A stretch of 64,000 nt of DNA from Glandiceps talaboti (GCF_964340395.1 NC_135558.1:21999564-22063563); one strand, 5' to 3'; positions 25,336 to 39,516 are shown, counted from the stretch's first letter. Notes: generated by a model not told the origin, from the sequence alone. Made by a program: numbers and translations.

Positions 25336-27644
25336 TATTTAGGTTAATTCACCATCATCTACGGACATTAAAGTATGCATAGGATCGCTTCAATCGGTAA
25401 GTTAGAGATTGGCATCACATATCGGTGTTACTTTTTATATGTTACATGCGAAGTATAGAAGAGTTCGATTGATTCCGATAGATATATTACTCTTGATCAC
25501 AACTCATGAACTTGTCATCTTCTAACAATGTCTTATTGAACTAACACATAATATGAATCAATTCTGTGGGTCTATTTCGTATACTTCTTAAATATCGACC
25601 ATATACTGCAGGTCTATTTCGTTCGTATCATAGCTTCTAGTACATATCAAGCCATCCCGCATGTCTATTTCGTTGGTAGCATAGAGTGTAAAATGTAGTC
25701 AGTACAAATCAAATCTCATCCGTCCTGCTCTCATTTATTGTAATACATTTTTAGTCGACGCCTAATAATTTTCCTCTGCCCACATTTGAACTGAAATACT
25801 AACGAATAAGCTTCTTAGTTGTGACCTAGAAGTGACTTCATTATAATCCCTTCTCTAAAACCATCAGCTTTTAAACAATCTGTTTTTGAAAAAAAGGATA
25901 ATGAAGGCTATTATTGATTTCATCTGTTTTTGACAGACCAGTGGTGTCTAGAAGATGGAAACTCAATCTGTTGATATCAGTACTGCTTCATGAGATTTAT
26001 AGCCATCAATGCAGTTGAAATACAGAAAAAGCTTCACATCCTGATTTTTATGTTATGGGACAAATTTCTAAACATGGCAATAATTATTATCGGTAAATGC
26101 GGTGTCTGAAATTCCACTAGTCCGCCTCCTGGTCATAATTGAAGTATCTTTGGATTCACTTTTCATTTACATTCCTGTTAGTGTGGAAGTTTTTGATTGA
26201 ACTGCAAGGTCAAGCAAAGAAGTCCACTCATATAGGGAGAGGTTAATATTGAACTTCATTTTCGCACTTAATTACATTATGGACACATTTATAAAATATT
26301 TGTCAAACTGACAATAGAAATTGCATTTGTCAAGTTATTCGCCCAGAATGAAAATAAAGTAAATGCGTCCGAAGAGATACCAATACCCACTATTGATTAA
26401 AGATTTATATAGTTTAGTGTGAAACTTGACTCAATCAATATGTCAATCTTGCATATAATCCTTATTGATCATTTCAATCATTTATTTTTGTCAATCAAAA
26501 TATATTTGAAAACTAGGATTTGGTTTTTTTTTTCATAAAAAATATATTACAGAGGACTACACAATTATTTTCACCACTTCCATTGTAGCTGTTAATTAAT
26601 AAGCCTATTTGGTGATATTGAAGTAAGTTAGCATTGATATTTAAATAGATGTTTTGAATTTTTCTTGTTCAAAAGACACGAACTTTGCTGGCTTAGCCAA
26701 GACCAAAAACATGAGATAGCACGTGATTTTAATAGATATTGAAGATGTTGTCACATATCGAAGATAGCAAGATGGTGCGCAGGTGCCAACACATCGATGC
26801 CTTGATTTGCATCGTTCATGGTTTGTAGAACATTTCTGGGGTCCACAATAATAGTCCTCGATTATTTGTGTGTGATTCCTGTGAGAGTGTTTTCGTTATC
26901 ACAATAAATTGGAGCAGTAGATAACGCGATAAGGGTAAACAAGGCACCATCGTAAGCAGCAACGATCGCCTTATCTCTTCACTTAAGTGCTTTTCCCATA
27001 AAACATGAGAATCTTTATAAAGATTTTCCAAACAGCTATTGATTTTAGATTAGTGTCTGTGATTTAATAGGGGTCATTCAAAATGTCCCAGTATATTTCA
27101 AAAATATATTGCTAAAAATGTATTCTTTTTAAGAGTCAAATGATACAGCGTGCATGTGCAAATTAAAGGACCCTATTTACCTGGCCTCCACAGGGACAAG
27201 CAGTGATTTAATTACATGTTCTAGACACTTATTGAAAGATAATGATATCTGACAATTGCTATTTGTGAAGCATCCAACCATATATGTTGTATTGTACATT
27301 CTATGTTACAAAAACACTTCCCTTGAACGCTTAGTGTGTTGTCATGTTTTTTTCTGTCTGGACCATTCAGAGGTTAGGCTGTCTAAAGTTTCTCTTTCGC
27401 CTTAAATTTCTTAACACTAACAGAAGTGTGAAAATGTTGGACCAATTTACATTAAGAATGAAATGTTGTAATTATCTTTGTCGAATTCTAAATTCGAATT
27501 ATAAAGGCCATGTATTTTCAGTCAGGGTATTTTGGATGAATTTCTCTGTTATAGTAAAGTTAACAGATTTCCAATTTCACCATTATGACGTGTGACCACA
27601 ATCGTATGCCATGACATCGTCAAAGTTAAAACTCTGAGTAGAAC
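25336..27644. other. No gene seen
   Basis: AT-rich sequence with repeated short text around TCTATTTCGT (25570, 25610, 25665). No convincing exon. Confidence 0.45.
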
Positions 27645-27870
27645 AGTCTAGATCAAGAAAGTCTATGCAGCACCTGATAGGACGTAGAATAGTCTAGATG
27701 AAGACAGTCTAAGCAGCACCTGATAGGACGTAGAATAGTCTAGATCAAGACAGTCTAAGCAGCACCTGATAGGACGTAGAATAGTCTAGATCAAGACAGT
27801 CTATGCAACACCTGATAGGACGTAGAATAATCTAGATCAAGAAAGTCTATGCAGCACTTGATAGGACGTT
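27645..27870. repeat. 46-bp minisatellite, five copies
   Basis: Units contain AGTCTAGATCAAGACAGTCT, then GCAGCACCTGATAGGACGTA and GAAT. Confidence 0.95.
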
Positions 27871-28434
27871 AAAGTTGACAAATCATACAATGAAATAAAA
27901 GTTAGGGAAATTATTCGGACGATGCTTCTTTCGAAGAAAGAATAATGCTTGATGATGACGAAATAGGGCTTCCCTTGCGACATATGTGAAGTTGCCTAAC
28001 TAACAATGAATGTAATATGTAGATACAAAATTGTGCACAAAATTCTCAGTCAGTATAGTTAGCAGAGATGTCGTATTTGTATATATTACAAATGAGCGTA
28101 TTTCCAGTTTGGCGAAAAATGTGTTTTCCGATAACATGGCTTTAGAAAATGTGGTAGGTTGGGATTTATTTCATTTGGTTTGATTTGATTTGATCTTTTT
28201 AATTTTTTTTTATTCGTGAAAAATATTGCTTTGGCGCAAACCCAAATGAACTGTCGGCCAGAATACCCCTTCCGTTGCAGTTTAATGAAATATGTACATA
28301 TTTCGCTGGGGGTAACAAAACAGATGTGCATGCAGGTCAAGAAAACGAAGAATTTCTTATCTTCTTGGTTTCAAATGTTGAAAAAAATGTTTAGGGTCGG
28401 CGGCTTAAACTAGGATCGGTTGGGTTATTGGAAA
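27871..28434. other. No gene seen
   Basis: AT-rich, with a TTGATTTGATTTGAT run near 28180. Nothing else. Confidence 0.45.
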
Positions 28435-28675
28435 CTCACAATTCTTTTATTTTGCCCCTTTTTATAGTCGTGAAGAGTTTGGTCTATCGATATACAGTCA
28501 TAGTCGTGAAGAGTTTGGTCTATCGATATACAGTCATAGGAGTAGAAGCACACTCACAATTCTTTTATTTTGCCCCCTTTTTTATAATCGTGAAGAGTTT
28601 GGTCTATCGATATACAGTCATAGTCGTGAAGAGTTTGGTCTATCGATATACAGTCATAGGAGTAGTAGCACATCT
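28435..28675. repeat. Nested tandem duplication (36 bp within ~120 bp)
   Basis: A ~120-bp block, starting CACAATTCTTTTATTTTGCC, occurs twice. Inside each, a 36-bp unit (TCGTGAAGAGTTTGGTCTAT plus CGATATACAGTCATAG) is itself doubled. All four inner units are nearly identical, so the outer duplication is recent. Confidence 0.95.
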
Positions 28676-29254
28676 ATGCCTTCATTTAGCTTCCCACGCA
28701 GTATGCTATCAATTTTCAGGTAACTAAACTACAAGAATGCTATTAGGGCAATCAGAGTCAAATAGCCAGTTGCATTGATAATCTTCGTTACCATGACAAT
28801 GTATTGGGTTAATATAGAAACTTTTTGTTGCTATGGCTTCACAATTATCTAGATGAGTCGTCGCTTATAATTGGTTGAGCAGACATATATACTGCTTTAC
28901 CGATATCAATCACATCCCTATTCCAACGGTTGCCTGAAAATATAATTTACTGAAAAAAAACTATATTTAATTGCGCATGGTTGGTAGGAAACAAGAACCT
29001 TAGCTATGTAGCTATGCATTGCTTTGAGTCTAAGAGTCTAAGGCTAACTTTACATTACATGGCAACAGATATAAATCACGTGTACACATTCCATATTAGG
29101 ACGATACGAAGGGTTAAGCCAATGTTCTCACTGTATAAAATGTATTAAATGTAAATATGGTATGTACAAAAACAGGGTTATATGATAAGATGTGAACTAT
29201 CGATAAACATTGCTCCCTCGTTGGATGGAATTGGAATGGGATGGGATGGGGTGA
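28676..29254. other. No gene seen
   Basis: AT-rich unique-looking sequence. Confidence 0.45.
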
Positions 29255-29765
29255 TAAATACAAGTGTATGCAAGGTATATAGACTGTACATACAGGGTAT
29301 ATATAGAATACATATAAGGTATATAGTCTATGTGTATGTATATAGACTACATACATGGTATATAGACTGTAAATATATATACGCTCTGCATACAAGATGT
29401 TATATTATAACACATACGCAGTATATAGACTTCATGTAAAGTATAAAGAATGTGTATAAGGTATATTGACTGTAAATATAAGGTATATAAACTACATAAG
29501 GTATATAGACTCTAAGATAAAGTATATAGAATACACTATAAGGTACAATGACAGTACATATAAGGTGTGTAGATTGTACGTGTAATGAATATAGACTCTA
29601 CACAAATAGTATATAGACTCTAAACACAGATTATGGTATATGGGCTACATATAAAGTATACAGATTGCGTATTATGTATACAGACTGTACAGACATGACG
29701 TATCTAGCAATACATGATATAAGACTATAAAATATATATACAACATATAAGGTGTATAGGCTATT
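29255..29765. repeat. Degenerate ~24-bp AT-rich minisatellite
   Basis: About 20 variable units built on AAGGTATATAGACTGTACAT. The unit is ragged in length, so the array is old. Confidence 0.8.
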
Positions 29766-31772
29766 GTCATATATCAGAAGTCACAGTTATGTTGCTCAAA
29801 CCAATATATATAGTCAAGTTCTTCGTATTCGAAACCGTTCTGTCAATAGCGATTCATATCCTAAATTAATGTATGTATTTCCAAATTTTGTTATATAATA
29901 TGTACATGAAATTGGGAGCTGTGGTTGCTTCTCATATATTATACAGAGCAAAGTATGTCTTACTCTAAAAATGGAATACCACTCCACAATATAAAGTAAG
30001 TACATCTATTTAGAGTGCATCTAATGAGTAATCATGTCTGCCAAGACCCATCAGGCATGGTGCATCATTGGAAGAACAACATTGGGTGAAAATGAGTTCC
30101 AAATTAGGTTTACTTGGCAACCGAGCGAAATGTATTATGGGAAATTATGGAACGACTCGCAAGACCCCAAAGCCTTTATTTTCTGGATTGGTGATCCTTT
30201 TTTAAGAAAAAACAATATTTAGTTCTATAGCCTTGATTATCTGTCGAAAGACGAATCCTTACTTTTCCAAAGTCATAGCGACCCTGACGCCAGCTGTAAC
30301 TTTTTACATAGACTTCAGTTGAATTTATGTCGTACAACGCATGGCTTGACCACCCACGTGTTCAGTGTCACTTAAGAGAAATAGTCAATTTATATACATC
30401 ATCAGTAGGTAGCATAAATTTATCATTCAATTAACGAGGGCCAGGTATCCCAGCTAACGCCTATTTAAAATTATATTCAAAAGATACTAAAATACACATT
30501 TTGTTTATGTTTAAATCTACTACACAAAGCAGAAATTTAAGACTAAATAGTACTGTGTTCAACACTAAGGGATTACAATACGGGCATACATACACAAATA
30601 GTAAATAGTTAGGAATAATTTATAAGTTATAAAAAACAGCTTGTTTTCAAACTAGTTCAGACTAGTGAACTTTGATAAATCAAGGAATCAAATATAAAAT
30701 GAAAGCTCAATGAATATACATCAGGCAAAGATCATTTTGGGTAAGATATGTAGTCATGCGTTCAAATTATTTCCACCTGGATGAATTTTTCCAATCATGT
30801 TAACCATAAAACGGATACACGCTGCAACCGTAACATAAATCTTGTCGGAATGCTGTGTAACCACATTACTTAATGACATAAGAGAAACCCTGCTCTATGA
30901 CTAATAAGTCTACTTTTCACCCGTTTTACTTTACACCATGGATAGGCTAACCAACACATTACTTTTGCTAATATAATATATCACATCACATCAGGGGCAT
31001 TAGATTTCTATTCTCTCACTATCAAGCTAGATTAGAACTGAATATAACGTCTCCATTTTCATGCCCTCACAGATATATCATATTGCCCGTCCTTGTTTCA
31101 AATAAGTAAAGTTCAGGATTTGTTGTCAGTAGAGAAGAACAGGCCTTCATCTCGTTCTGCGATATCACAGGGATATAAACTCTGTTATAGTATATTCAGA
31201 CAAATCTAGCAAACGAATATAATGCTATTAGTATAACCATTGCACCGTGCAGTACGGAAACATATAACCCCGTACTTTGTAAAGAATAAAGAAATGGTTG
31301 GATCATTTTGTAATTGACATACAATTGTTTCATGTTATTTTTATTTTAGTATTTCGGTTTGAGAGGGGGGGGGGGGGTGTATTGGTGAACAGTAATGTCA
31401 TTGGATAATACGAGTTGGCTACAATACAATAAACCAACACACATATCTTTTCTAAGAAGTTAAGCATATAGTTCTGATATTTCCCAAAAACTTTCCAAAA
31501 TAATGAGGTTGATAGAGATTATATGTCAAAAATTGTTAAATAGGTAATAATGAAATAAACCAAGTCTTGCCTTAAATACTGGTACGCTGTCATTTTACCA
31601 TCCTTTATACGTACAGACAGGAACTATGAAATAAATCCAGTGTAATGATTTACATATGTCATTACACCTAAAACGGACTTATTTATTCAGCAAAATTGAA
31701 GTGCATCATTCCGAATTCATTATATTCATGACAATAGGTACAGATCGGAGATCTGTTCGTCTATCGTTTTAT
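29766..31772. other. No gene seen; poly-G run near 31365
   Basis: AT-rich. A 62-codon ATG frame at 30034-30222 is unremarkable. A run of about 13 G ends at 31377. Confidence 0.4.
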
Positions 31773-31785
31773 GTGTGTATGTATA

Positions 31786-31827
<42 letters not shown>

Positions 31828-31830
31828 CGT
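31773..31830. repeat. (GT)n microsatellite
   Basis: GT run with a few ATGT units on its left and GCGT on its right. Confidence 0.96.
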
Positions 31831-32366
31831 TAACACCTTAATGTTAAACGATTACACCTTCAAAATATTGACATTTCAACACCATATGCCACATTGTCTA
31901 TCTTTAATATGTTTGAAGTACATGACGACTGCCTTCTAATCAATGCATTTTACTTCATCTTTTGTTTTTGAAGAAAAAAAAATCAAATCCATAATTCTAC
32001 AATCACATTGTTACAAGAGAGAAGAGAAAAAAATTGCTCGATAGTTTACACGATGTTTGTTAAAATGCAGTTTAATAATATTATTATAATTTATGAAAAC
32101 AACAAAAACAATAGCCACAATCATTAATGCACCCAGTGTTGAATAACTTCAATTCTTGTTTTGAAGTCCTTAAAATGGCGCTGTGAACAATTTGTATTGG
32201 TATTCCTCCACTCGATTTTTTGTCACCATGCTTAGTTTAGTAGCATTGCTATGTTTGTATTTGTAACCGTATCTATGATTACGTTACATCATCTACACGG
32301 CCAAAATAGCATCACTAGTATGTACCACAAGTGCTTGTAGTTAGACCCATTTTTACATTGCTCCCC
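31831..32366. other. No gene seen
   Basis: AT-rich sequence. Confidence 0.45.
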
Positions 32367-32470
32367 GGACAAACGCCCCCCCCCCCCTATGACAAATGCC
32401 CCCCCCCCCCTCGAACCGTAAAACGCCTACGTGGGACAAATGCCCCCCCCCCCGACAAACGCCCCCAGCA
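32367..32470. repeat. C-run repeat, GACAAAYGCCCC type
   Basis: Four GACAAAYGC motifs are each followed by 5-13 C residues. It can form C-rich i-motif or, on the minus strand, G-quadruplex structures. Confidence 0.85.
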
Positions 32471-32503
32471 GGACTGTTATTGCCTATGAATAGAGATTAA
32501 ATA

Positions 32504-33047
32504 AGCCAGATTTTGGGAGTACACTTAAAATATGGTTTTATCACTTTTATTGTATAACGGATGAATAGACTGAAGATGTTCAAAAAATGTTGAATTCGAC
32601 CAAATAGGGCATGATTGATTTTATCACTTTTATTGTATTATTACCAAAAGCGTGCTTATAAAGTGATTTCGGGTGGTGTACTTATGTTAAAAATAACTAA
32701 ACTCAAACACAGTCATTGTTATATACACGTACACATTTTATTTCGGACATTAGACTGAAATTGTGACATTAAACAAAGTGTGATAAACACGGGATTTGAT
32801 TTTTAAATAAGACAGCTATATAGGTATTGCTTAAGTGCAGAACTGGTTGCATAAATACTAAACATTAAAACATTACTATCATATTCAAAACTGGAGGTTT
32901 TGGGCTATTCCCCTCTAAAAGTCAAGCACATGACGATTCTCGAAATCGGCAACAATTTGCGTAGAACTTGGGAATCTGATTGTATAAATACTTAGTGATA
33001 AAACCATATATTTAATTTTAAGTACACCGCCTGAAATCACGTCTTTC
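32504..33047. mobile_element. MITE-like element with imperfect terminal inverted repeats
   Basis: The left end reads GATTTTGGGAGTACACTTAA + AATATGGTTTTATCAC. The reverse complement of the right end reads GATTTCAGGCGGTGTACTTA + AAATTAAATATATGG + TTTTATCAC. The outer ~45 bp match imperfectly and enclose ~450 bp of AT-rich noncoding DNA. Internally TTTATCACTTTTATTGTAT is repeated at ~32534 and ~32620, and a further GGTGTACTT copy is at ~32676. Length and noncoding content fit a MITE. The target duplication is not clear. Confidence 0.5.
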
Positions 33048-33125
33048 AATCACGCTATAGTAGAAATGCTAAGTAACCCTAAAAAACACGCCTTTCTTGG
33101 TTGAATCGTGAGCCATAGTCCTACC

Positions 33126-33251
<126 letters not shown>

Positions 33252-33336
33252 CTCGGTGAGTATCAATCTGCTAAGACAGTGCTCTATACCGCAGTGGCAG
33301 AGCGTAATAGTTTTGGTAGTACTGGAACTCTTTCTT

Positions 33337-33377
33337 GGGTGTAACTCGGAGTTTCACGCATATTGCGATCATCAGAC
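33337..33377 (-). ncRNA. Hammerhead ribozyme motif, minus strand
   Basis: CTGATGA is the reverse complement of 33367-33373. Stem I is GTGT/ACAC (4 bp), stem II CGCA/TGCG, then GAAA, 3-bp stem III and a GTT cleavage triplet. Because the palindrome is perfect, it equals the plus-strand motif. Confidence 0.6.
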
Positions 33378-33380
33378 ACT

Positions 33381-33421
33381 CAGTGTCTGATGATCGCAAT
33401 ATGCGTGAAACTCCGAGTTAC
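33381..33421 (+). ncRNA. Hammerhead ribozyme motif, plus strand
   Basis: Stem I GTGT (33381-33384) with ACAC (33418-33421). Core CTGATGA at 33385-33391. Stem II CGCA (33393-33396) with TGCG (33400-33403). GAAA at 33405-33408. Stem III ACT/AGT. Cut predicted after 33417. Confidence 0.62.
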
Positions 33422-33449
33422 ACCCAAGAAAGAGTTCCAGTACTACCAA

Positions 33450-33875
<426 letters not shown>

Positions 33876-33905
33876 ATAAGGAAGGATATATATTAGAGGT
33901 AACAA

Positions 33906-33963
<58 letters not shown>

Positions 33964-33975
33964 GTGTGCGTGTCT
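33876..33975 (+). repeat. (GTCT)n with 5' module like the 46.4-kb element
   Basis: CATAAGGAAGGATATATATT + AGAGGTAACAAGTCTGTCTG resembles the start of the 46377 element (CGTAAGGAAGAGATATATTA + GTGAGTGAAAGTCTGTCTG). About 14 GTCT units follow (33906-33963). The sequence after the microsatellite differs from the 46-kb copy. Confidence 0.5.
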
Positions 33976-34416
33976 GTATCAGGTGACATTCTAAATTTAC
34001 TGGTATATAAACGGTGAAATTTCAAATTTACCTGCATTTTACAGGCAATTTCGAAGGTCGCACTTGCAAGTAATTATTTATACGTCGTGTAGACGACATA
34101 TCATGACTGACATACTCTGACTCCAAATGTATCAAAGCATATGAAGACAGACAACGTTGTTGATGTTAGATTTGATTGACACTTCCATTAGATGACAATG
34201 GACAACCATTCACATGAGCAGTGTACTCAAGTTTGATAGGTTTGTTCTTGTACATGACTATGTCGACAAGCCTCCGGTTTCGACACAATTTGCCCTTTTC
34301 TGATTTTCCATTTGCTACTCCTGTTTGCCCCCCCCCCCGACATTGGTGATTTAAAGATTTTAGTTCAACGTCTCTCCTCAAATCATGACAGTTTGACTAA
34401 GTACCTACACAGCAGA

Positions 34417-35276
34417 GAACCACAGGCGACGTTTCAAAAGCAGTGGCTTGAAAAGTTCACTCGTCACAGTGTGGAAAATCTAAAGATGTAAGATTGGCAT
34501 GATGGCTTGAACAATTTGAGTGGATGAACATCCATACCATTGAAGACAGCAAATACTAACAATAGATGGCAGTATGTACAGAGTATGGTGTTAATATTGT
34601 AAATTTTCGAAAGAGAAGTCTGATTTCGCTTTGGAACGAGGAAAATTGGTTGAAAAACAAACAGACTTTAATGGAATACTCCATTTCAGTGACACACGTT
34701 CAATTCAAAGACATATATTTAGCGAAACCAGCGATGGCCAGTCCCTTGGTGAAAGCCCTTGGTAAAACTAGTACTTAAAGGGTGATGACAAAATAGCAGA
34801 AATGAAAATAAAGATAAATATTGCCTATCTGATAGGCAAACAAGAACTGCCATTTTCACTATTTCCCAGTTACCGCTACTGCTCAGAAAAAATGGTGTCG
34901 GTATTAAATCCAACCTATGATAACATTCATAAATGCTCAGAGATGATCGGAACAATTGCTGGACGAATCAGGAATGACTTGGCTAACAACATCAGAAACG
35001 AAGCTAAATATATTTCTATTTTTGATTGGCAGCGACACTAATAGAGCTATGCAGGAGTTTGAAATAGTCTACATGCAACGAGTAGACTAACCGACTTGTA
35101 AACTCGTGGTGAATTTAGTGGGACAGAAGAAAGTCAACAGGCACATGCCAATGGTGGTGTTATTGCGACAAAAACTATATGTGACAAAGTTGATGAAAGT
35201 TGGAAGCAGAAACTTATAGGATTGGGAGCAGATGGTCGGTCGAAACAGGAATGTAAACACTTTACAGAGGGATGAA
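34417..35276 (+). pseudogene. hAT/DUF4371-type transposase fossil
   Basis: Several frames together give a recognisable, broken copy of the large hAT-derived proteins with a TTF-type zinc-finger region and a DUF4371 domain (ZNF862-like). The N-terminal piece PQATFQKQWLEKF (from ~34420) fits the WL-K start of the zinc-finger region. ASPLVKALGKTST precedes a stop at 34776-34778. A second frame from ~34784 reads INIAYLIGKQELPFSLF and then AGRIRNDLANNIRNEAKYIS, matching the AYLIAKEELPF and IRKELA-KYFSI parts of the family. WKQKLIGLGADG (~35201-35236) matches the conserved GLG-DGAS segment. At least three frames and several in-frame stops are used, and no zinc ligands or complete catalytic set survive, so it is dead. 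This is domesticated-type or transposon debris. Confidence 0.75.
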
Positions 35277-35580
35277 GTAGGGCAATATCACTTAACTGTA
35301 TTAAAATTGTTAAACTGTTACGATGCTCACCGTGAAGTATGTAAACTTTCTGATGTGTTATAGCAATGTTATGAGGGTTTGAATTTCGTTTATTATTTGC
35401 CGTGGAAACGGGTGTACATATCCCTGGTATGTAGGGGATCACGAAAGCTGAGTGAAGTCGAGGATGGCAAGCTTTCCTGTGTTGAGAATAGGAAGCGGGC
35501 ATTTGAACAACATTTTTTGACAACTAACTTTCACTGGGGCTTGAAAAATAATAGATATATATGCACATTTCTTGCATAAA

Positions 35581-35617
35581 GACTACCCTTGCGGAAGGCA
35601 TTCAGTTTAAATCTGGT
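35581..35617 (+). repeat. 3'-terminal module of dispersed element
   Basis: CCTTGCGGAAGGCATTCAGT + TTAAATCTGG matches the ends of the elements at 47301-47370 and 48310-48376 and the solo copy at 39213-39282. It may close a composite element beginning at 33876. Confidence 0.7.
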
Positions 35618-36204
35618 TTTACTCTCTGATAGCATCGACCAATATGCAACATTAAGATTCAACCAAAGAAACACATTGCAAACGGATTCCTAGTCTATCT
35701 TTGCAAATCGTACAAATCACAGATCATATGTGTACTGAAGTTTCACATCACATCACACCACATCACAACCGCTGGTCCGCTTATGTAATTACTCGCTACC
35801 CCACATCTGAACCCACACTATACAGACTGCTAAGATAATGAACTGTGATGCCTTGCTTGGCATTTGTCTATGAATATGCATTTCCATAAAGATGTCCAAA
35901 GGCCAAGACTTCTCATGAAGTAGTCAATACTTGTCTTGATTTTAATAGTAGTCAAAACCAAGAGCCTTAGTATTAGAATACTAATTTTTAAAATTATTGT
36001 ATCTACACTAACTAGGGTCACTTCAGTTTACATGAATGTAGACATCACATGTATATGGATGGTTACCTTTCACTTGAGGGATTGTCTAACATTAATTGCA
36101 GACATACTGACTATGTGCAGATAAAAATGACAATATGCATGATGTGAGTGTCAACATCACCATGGCAACAGTGCTCTTCATAATATTTATATTAGGGACC
36201 GGTC
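35618..36204. other. No gene seen
   Basis: AT-rich, with a short CATCACAT/CACATCACAA run near 35746-35770. Confidence 0.45.
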
Positions 36205-36335
36205 AGTTTCTTAGGCCGGGGGGGCGCAGTGGATTTGTAAGGGGGGGGGGGAGACCCTGTTTTTGAAATTGGCCGCGCCGCGGGAGGGGGGTCATGCTGT
36301 TTTGAAAATTGTGGAGGGGGGGGGGGGTCATTGTG
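36205..36335. repeat. G-run repeat
   Basis: Three diverged units of a G tract (6-13 G) plus a TCATGCTGTTTTGAAAATTG-like segment. On the plus strand it could form G-quadruplexes. Frames here are Pro-rich shadows. Confidence 0.8.
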
Positions 36336-36895
36336 ATTTGGATTGTGATGGAAGAAAGAAATCCTTTTTCGACAATGGCATATAGCCTTGTCTGAAATGT
36401 GGTACATGTAAATATTTGTTCTCATCTTTAATATTACTTATTAGTTCAAACATAACTATACATACACATATACATGTATTACCTAGCTACCACACTAGTC
36501 ACAGAACATGTCATGTAAATGCTTGGCTGTTTCACAATCAATGCTTCACTTATATTGCACTTTGGGGCAAAAGTGAACTTGAAGGTTTCGTAATGGTAAT
36601 CTTCATAGATAGCTTATAAAAGAAGTTAATCTAAATTGTTCAACTCGTCAGTATGAACTTGTCAGAAGGGATTGATACACTTTCTATTTTGGACACTACA
36701 TGTTATTTATTGACACTACAAATCACCACATCTCATCAGATTCCAGTTTCTATTATACACTAGGTATTACCAAATAAAGTTCTCTAACATAAGGGTGACT
36801 TTATTATACATGCAATATTGATGCCCCTATACTAATGTTACGGGTCCATTTTTATGTGACATGGGAAACTCATTTACATTTACGGTAACTTTTTG
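36336..36895. other. No gene seen
   Basis: AT-rich sequence. Confidence 0.45.
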
Positions 36896-37345
36896 AAGCT
36901 TGGAAATATTACCTCAAAGGGAATGAATAACCTAAACATTGCCTTATTAGAAGCAAAAAACTGCAGATCTGCCCGCGGGAAAACCCCAAGGACTCCCTCA
37001 CCCCAGAGGTCACTCATGCATTCAACCAACAATCAGATGCACCAACAACCTTACATAATGATGCCATTTAACTTTTTAAGAACGCATTTTAACCCTATGT
37101 AAATTATAAAGAATATTTTCGATACTTAATGGCGCTGTCTTGTAAAGCATGGATTAAGTTATTGCTTGAAAGGGTCTGAATAGCCTAAATATTGGCTTTA
37201 AGAGTAAAAATCCTCCAGGGCTTCTAGAGGGAGACCTCTCGGACCCCCCCACCACATGAGGTGGACATATCCCAGTCTCAAGTTCTTCCCCTATTACTGT
37301 CAAGATGCTATCAAAGTACATTTCAAAAGTATTTCAACCCTATGT
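36896..37345. repeat. Two diverged copies of a ~245-bp repeat
   Basis: Both copies have GAATRRCCTAAAYATTG near the start, a GC-rich middle with CTC and CCCC runs, and TTTYAACCCTATGTA at the end (~37087-37101 and ~37333-37347). The spacing is ~246 bp. The GC-rich middle stands out from the surrounding DNA. Confidence 0.65.
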
Positions 37346-37508
37346 AGTTGCGGTTGTTGTTCTGTTCCATAACATTCAGATATATTCAGGTGTTTACCTA
37401 ATATGTCTTGCCTATAAATACCTTGAGAAGAATTTTTCATTCAAAACGTCGGATTTTACATCTATTTATTCGGACTGTCTCACAAGTTCCTTATGCATTT
37501 CTACATTG

Positions 37509-37567
37509 CATACATACATACATACATACATACATACATACATACATACATACCTACATACATACAT
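37509..37567. repeat. (CATA)n microsatellite
   Basis: About 14 CATA units with one CCTA interruption. Confidence 0.97.
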
Positions 37568-37767
37568 GCTGTATATCGTGCCTTGATATCCTTGATAAAG
37601 AATTTTTATTCAAAACAAACATCGGATTGTATTTATTTATTCGGATTGTATAACTCGGTCCTTATGCATTTCCTTACATGTATACATACATTCATACATA
37701 CAGCGACACACACAGACACAGACATAGACACATACACAGAGACAGATAGACTAAGCGATCGACCAAC

Positions 37768-38962
<1,195 letters not shown>

Positions 38963-39043
38963 TATGTATGTATGTATGTATGTATGTATGTATGTATGTA
39001 TGTATGTATGTATGTATGTATGTATGTATGTATGTATGTATGT
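38963..39043. repeat. (TATG)n microsatellite
   Basis: About 20 units. Confidence 0.98.
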
Positions 39044-39212
39044 GTATCTCTGTAGATTTGAATAATTTCATTAAAAACCATTACACCTGTTCCACTACAT
39101 ACTTAGATTAATATCTCAAAGTTCTTTCAGATTCTTTATAGTTTGCCACACGTTTTTGCCAACTGACGGTCATACTATGTATGATAACTATAGCCAAGAT
39201 TTTTGCATTCCA

Positions 39213-39282
39213 TCAATTATTATGTGTAGGAACAAAAACCTCCAGACTGTCCTCACTGAAGGCATTCAGTTTAAATGTGGTT
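39213..39282 (+). repeat. 3'-terminal module of dispersed element, solo copy
   Basis: TCAATTATTATGTGTAGGAA, then CTGAAGGCATTCAGTTTAAA and TGTGG, match the ends of the elements at 46.4-48.4 kb. No matching 5' end was found nearby. Confidence 0.65.
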
Positions 39283-39516
39283 GATATTGTCCAAAATGTG
39301 CTTTAATTGTTTCAATCAAAACAACGACAGTTAACACTGGAGTATTACGTATTAATTAATAACATCAGCATTGATTCTACATTTAAGAGAAATAACACGG
39401 AAAAAAGAAAATCCAAGTTACGTAAAATGTATAATTTAAAACTACATATATTGTGATATAGAAAAGGGATGAACATGAAGTTTACATGTTAATTTATTCA
39501 ACTAATACATCTATAT

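Noticed and set aside
35134-35523. 129-codon minus-strand frame, one of the longest non-repeat frames
   Set aside because: It is antisense to the hAT/DUF4371 fossil, whose plus-strand frames match a known family.
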